Source of the DNA: Aureisphaera galaxeae
Lineage (GTDB): Bacteria > Bacteroidota > Bacteroidia > Flavobacteriales > Flavobacteriaceae
Direction of reading: 5' to 3'
DNA: 64,000 nt
NCBI RefSeq assembly: GCF_028561275.1
Contig: NZ_JAQQTF010000006.1
Location: 1 to 64,000, forward strand
This document shows positions 62,327-64,000 of this stretch, in pieces. The stretch's first letter is position 1; every line of letters begins with the position of its first letter. The position numbers and the translations under genes were made by a program. The notes beneath the pieces were generated by a model, which ran no database searches, had not been told where the DNA came from, and worked only from the letters and a program-made list of their open reading frames with translations.

Positions 62327-62764
62327 ATGAAAGTATATGCGGCCCTATTATTTACGCTACTATTTTGCACTTCGGCCATTGCCCAGGAATGGCTTACAGA
62401 CTTTGAAAGCGCCAAAACAAAGGCTTCCCGGGACAGCAAACACATTGTTCTGGTTTTTCAAGGAAGCGATTGGTGTGCTCCATGCATTAAACTAGACAAA
62501 GAAATTTGGAGCACAGAAGCCTTTAAGAAATATGCCGAGTCACATTATGTGATGTTACAGGCAGATTTTCCCAGAAAAAAGAAGAATGCATTGCCCGAAA
62601 CCCAACAGCAACATAACAATGGGCTGGCAGAAAAATACAATCCTAATGGCATCTTTCCCTTTGTTGCCATTTTGAACAGTGAAGGCTTTGTGCTCGGGGA
62701 AACTGGGTACAAGAAAATATCGCCTGACGAATACATTACTCATATCAACTCATTCATACAGTAA
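62327..62764 (+). CDS. Periplasmic thioredoxin-like protein
   Basis: A 145-residue exported protein (signal MKVYAALLFTLLFCTSAIAQ). The thioredoxin fold has the active site GSDWCAPCIKLDKEIW, a CxxC with Ala-Pro between the cysteines, and the cis-proline region GIFPFVAILNSEGF. Similar proteins keep envelope cysteines reduced or shuffle disulfides. It is the first gene of an operon with an ApbE flavin transferase (3-base gap) and a DUF4266 lipoprotein that has several cysteines, so it may serve these partners. No TAnnTTTG box was found upstream. Confidence 0.88.
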   Translation: MKVYAALLFTLLFCTSAIAQEWLTDFESAKTKASRDSKHIVLVFQGSDWCAPCIKLDKEIWSTEAFKKYAESHYVMLQADFPRKKKNALPETQQQHNNGLAEKYNPNGIFPFVAILNSEGFVLGETGYKKISPDEYITHINSFIQ

Positions 62765-62767
62765 GCC

Positions 62768-63775
62768 ATGAAGAGCCTATCAATTATCATAGTGTGCCTC
62801 CTCAGTACTAGCGTTTTCGCACAGCAAAACTTTAAAAGGGCCATGAAATTAATGGGATGCGGTTTCGAAATTACCGTAGTCGCCAACGATGAAGAAGAGG
62901 CCAATGCTTATATCGACCTCGCGGTTTCGGAAATTACACGGATCGAAAACATGATTTCCTCTTGGGACCCCGCTTCCCAGACTTCGGAAATTAACAACAA
63001 TGCCGGCAAACAACCTGTAACAGTAGATCCGGAACTGGTGCAACTTATTGAACGCGCCAAAAAGATTTCGGCATTAACCGAAGGGGCTTTCGATATAAGC
63101 TATGCCTCTATGGACCGTATCTGGAAATTTGATGGAAGCATGACCGAAATGCCCTCTGAAACGGCCATTAAAAACTCAGTTGCCCGAGTAGGTTATGAAA
63201 AGATTATCCTGAACAAGGAAACGAATACTGTCTTTCTAAAGGATGAAGGCATGAAGATAGGTTTTGGGGCTATAGGAAAAGGTTATGCGGCCGACAAGGC
63301 CAAGGCGTTATTAATAGAAAAAGGCGTTTCTGGTGGAATCATCAATGCCTCGGGAGACTTGAATACTTGGGGTATACAGGCAGATGGAAGTGATTGGTAC
63401 GTCGCTATAAAAAATCCTCTGAATGACGAAAAAGTGTTCTCTTGGATGCCGGTTAAAAACAGCTCCGTGGTTACTTCTGGAAATTACAAGAAATACGTAC
63501 AGTTTAATGGAGTCCGCTATTCACATATCATTAATCCAAAAACGGGTTACCCATCGAGTGGGGTTAGAAGTGTGAGCATCTTTACAAAAAATGCGGAGTT
63601 AGCGGATGCCTTATCCACTTCAGTATTTGTGATGGGATTGGATACCGGACTTCATTTTATCAATCAATTAAAGGGTGTGGAGTGCGTCATTATTGATGAT
63701 AACTATAAAATCCACACCTCGAATAATATTCAACTGGACAACCTTTCTTCGGATCAAAGCGCTTCGGAGGACTAA
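62768..63775 (+). CDS. apbE: FAD:protein FMN transferase (ApbE family)
   Basis: A 335-residue exported enzyme (signal ending VFAQQ) that attaches FMN from FAD to Thr or Ser of target proteins. Family features are MGCGFEITV, SSWDPASQTSEIN, the FAD-binding GFGAIGKGYAADKA, NASGDLNTWG, the HIINPKTGYPS block, and the Mg-site region NAELADALSTSVFVMG. It has no lipobox, so it is probably soluble in the periplasm. It lies between a thioredoxin-like gene and a DUF4266 lipoprotein gene; the flavinylated target is not seen in the window. Confidence 0.95.
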   Translation: MKSLSIIIVCLLSTSVFAQQNFKRAMKLMGCGFEITVVANDEEEANAYIDLAVSEITRIENMISSWDPASQTSEINNNAGKQPVTVDPELVQLIERAKKISALTEGAFDISYASMDRIWKFDGSMTEMPSETAIKNSVARVGYEKIILNKETNTVFLKDEGMKIGFGAIGKGYAADKAKALLIEKGVSGGIINASGDLNTWGIQADGSDWYVAIKNPLNDEKVFSWMPVKNSSVVTSGNYKKYVQFNGVRYSHIINPKTGYPSSGVRSVSIFTKNAELADALSTSVFVMGLDTGLHFINQLKGVECVIIDDNYKIHTSNNIQLDNLSSDQSASED

Positions 63776-63791
63776 ATAGAAAAAAATAACT

Positions 63792-64000
63792 ATGAAAAAA
63801 TTAGGAATAGGACTTCTCCTTTTAAGTTCCTTACAATCCTGTGTGGTGGTAAAGGAATACGAAAAAGTAAACATCAATGATCCCGATATGAATTTAGCCG
63901 CACATAAATGCGAACGGTTCGAAACCAATTTTCAAGTATATAGAGAAGGAGCTTCAGGCGCCAACGGTGGAAAAACCGGAGGTGGTTGTGGATGTAATTA
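63792..64000 (+). CDS. DUF4266 lipoprotein (stop codon cut by the window edge)
   Basis: A 69-residue small lipoprotein (lipobox SLQSC, Cys17) read to the last two bases TA, presumably the start of the stop codon. It has the DUF4266 pattern: a CVVVKEYEKVNINDPDMN segment after the lipid cysteine, HKCERFETNF, REGASGANGG, and the C-terminal GGGCGCN. In other Bacteroidota it is usually next to ApbE and a DUF3570 outer-membrane barrel gene, which would be expected just right of the window. Its role is unknown; the conserved Gly/Cys tail may bind a metal or cofactor. Confidence 0.88.
   Translation, partial: MKKLGIGLLLLSSLQSCVVVKEYEKVNINDPDMNLAAHKCERFETNFQVYREGASGANGGKTGGGCGCN

Overview
The window looks like a chromosomal segment of a marine member of the Flavobacteriaceae (Bacteroidota). 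The gliding genes gldF/gldG, three proteins with type IX secretion (T9SS) C-terminal sorting domains, a sigma/FecR/TonB-receptor cassette, the Bacteroidota form of ribosomal protein S21, a family-typical DUF4294 protein, and repeated promoter -7 boxes of the form TAnnTTTG all point there. No tRNA, rRNA body, CRISPR array, insertion sequence or prophage was recognised. The extreme left edge carries what looks like the promoter and leader of an rRNA operon running leftwards out of the window.

Positions 1 to about 29,000 are mostly housekeeping and envelope genes: DUF4294, an M42 aminopeptidase, two paralogous lipoproteins, an MBOAT/SGNH acyl-transfer pair, an AGCS amino-acid symporter, a PagL-like lipid A deacylase, purC-phoH, an SAM hydrolase, gldF-gldG, dnaN, a cold-shock protein and rpsU. 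They are followed by two paralogous small barrel proteins, two membrane-anchored AraC-type regulators, a cyclase, a small operon (DUF4870, a 25-residue membrane peptide, an alpha/beta hydrolase), mnmE, a lipoprotein with a hydrolase fold but no nucleophile serine, and a small-multidrug-export family protein.

Positions 29,000 to 41,300 hold secreted and regulatory genes: a T9SS fibronectin-type protein, three tandem paralogous secreted proteins of unknown function, a LytS/LytR-type two-component pair, an exported flavin amine oxidase, a small lipoprotein, a TPR/LuxR-type regulator, and a 998-residue fibre protein with YadA-like head repeats and an S74 intramolecular chaperone.

Positions 41,473 to 62,208, all on the minus strand, form the most striking region: ECF sigma factor, FecR anti-sigma, a TonB-dependent receptor with an STN signalling domain, a 2,654-residue T9SS protein made of HYR-like repeats with other domains inserted into their loops, and a separately transcribed 2,773-residue T9SS protein built from a duplicated ~1,070-residue beta-helix unit. 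The two giants share their C-terminal stalk and anchor but differ completely in their heads. Promoter and terminator positions suggest that the sigma, FecR, receptor and first giant form one operon, which would make it a self-signalling surface-adhesin system (inference).

The right edge (62,327-64,000) starts an operon of a thioredoxin-like protein, an ApbE flavin transferase and a DUF4266 lipoprotein, probably a periplasmic redox or flavinylation cassette that continues beyond the window. All functions are read from sequence motifs by eye; no search was run.
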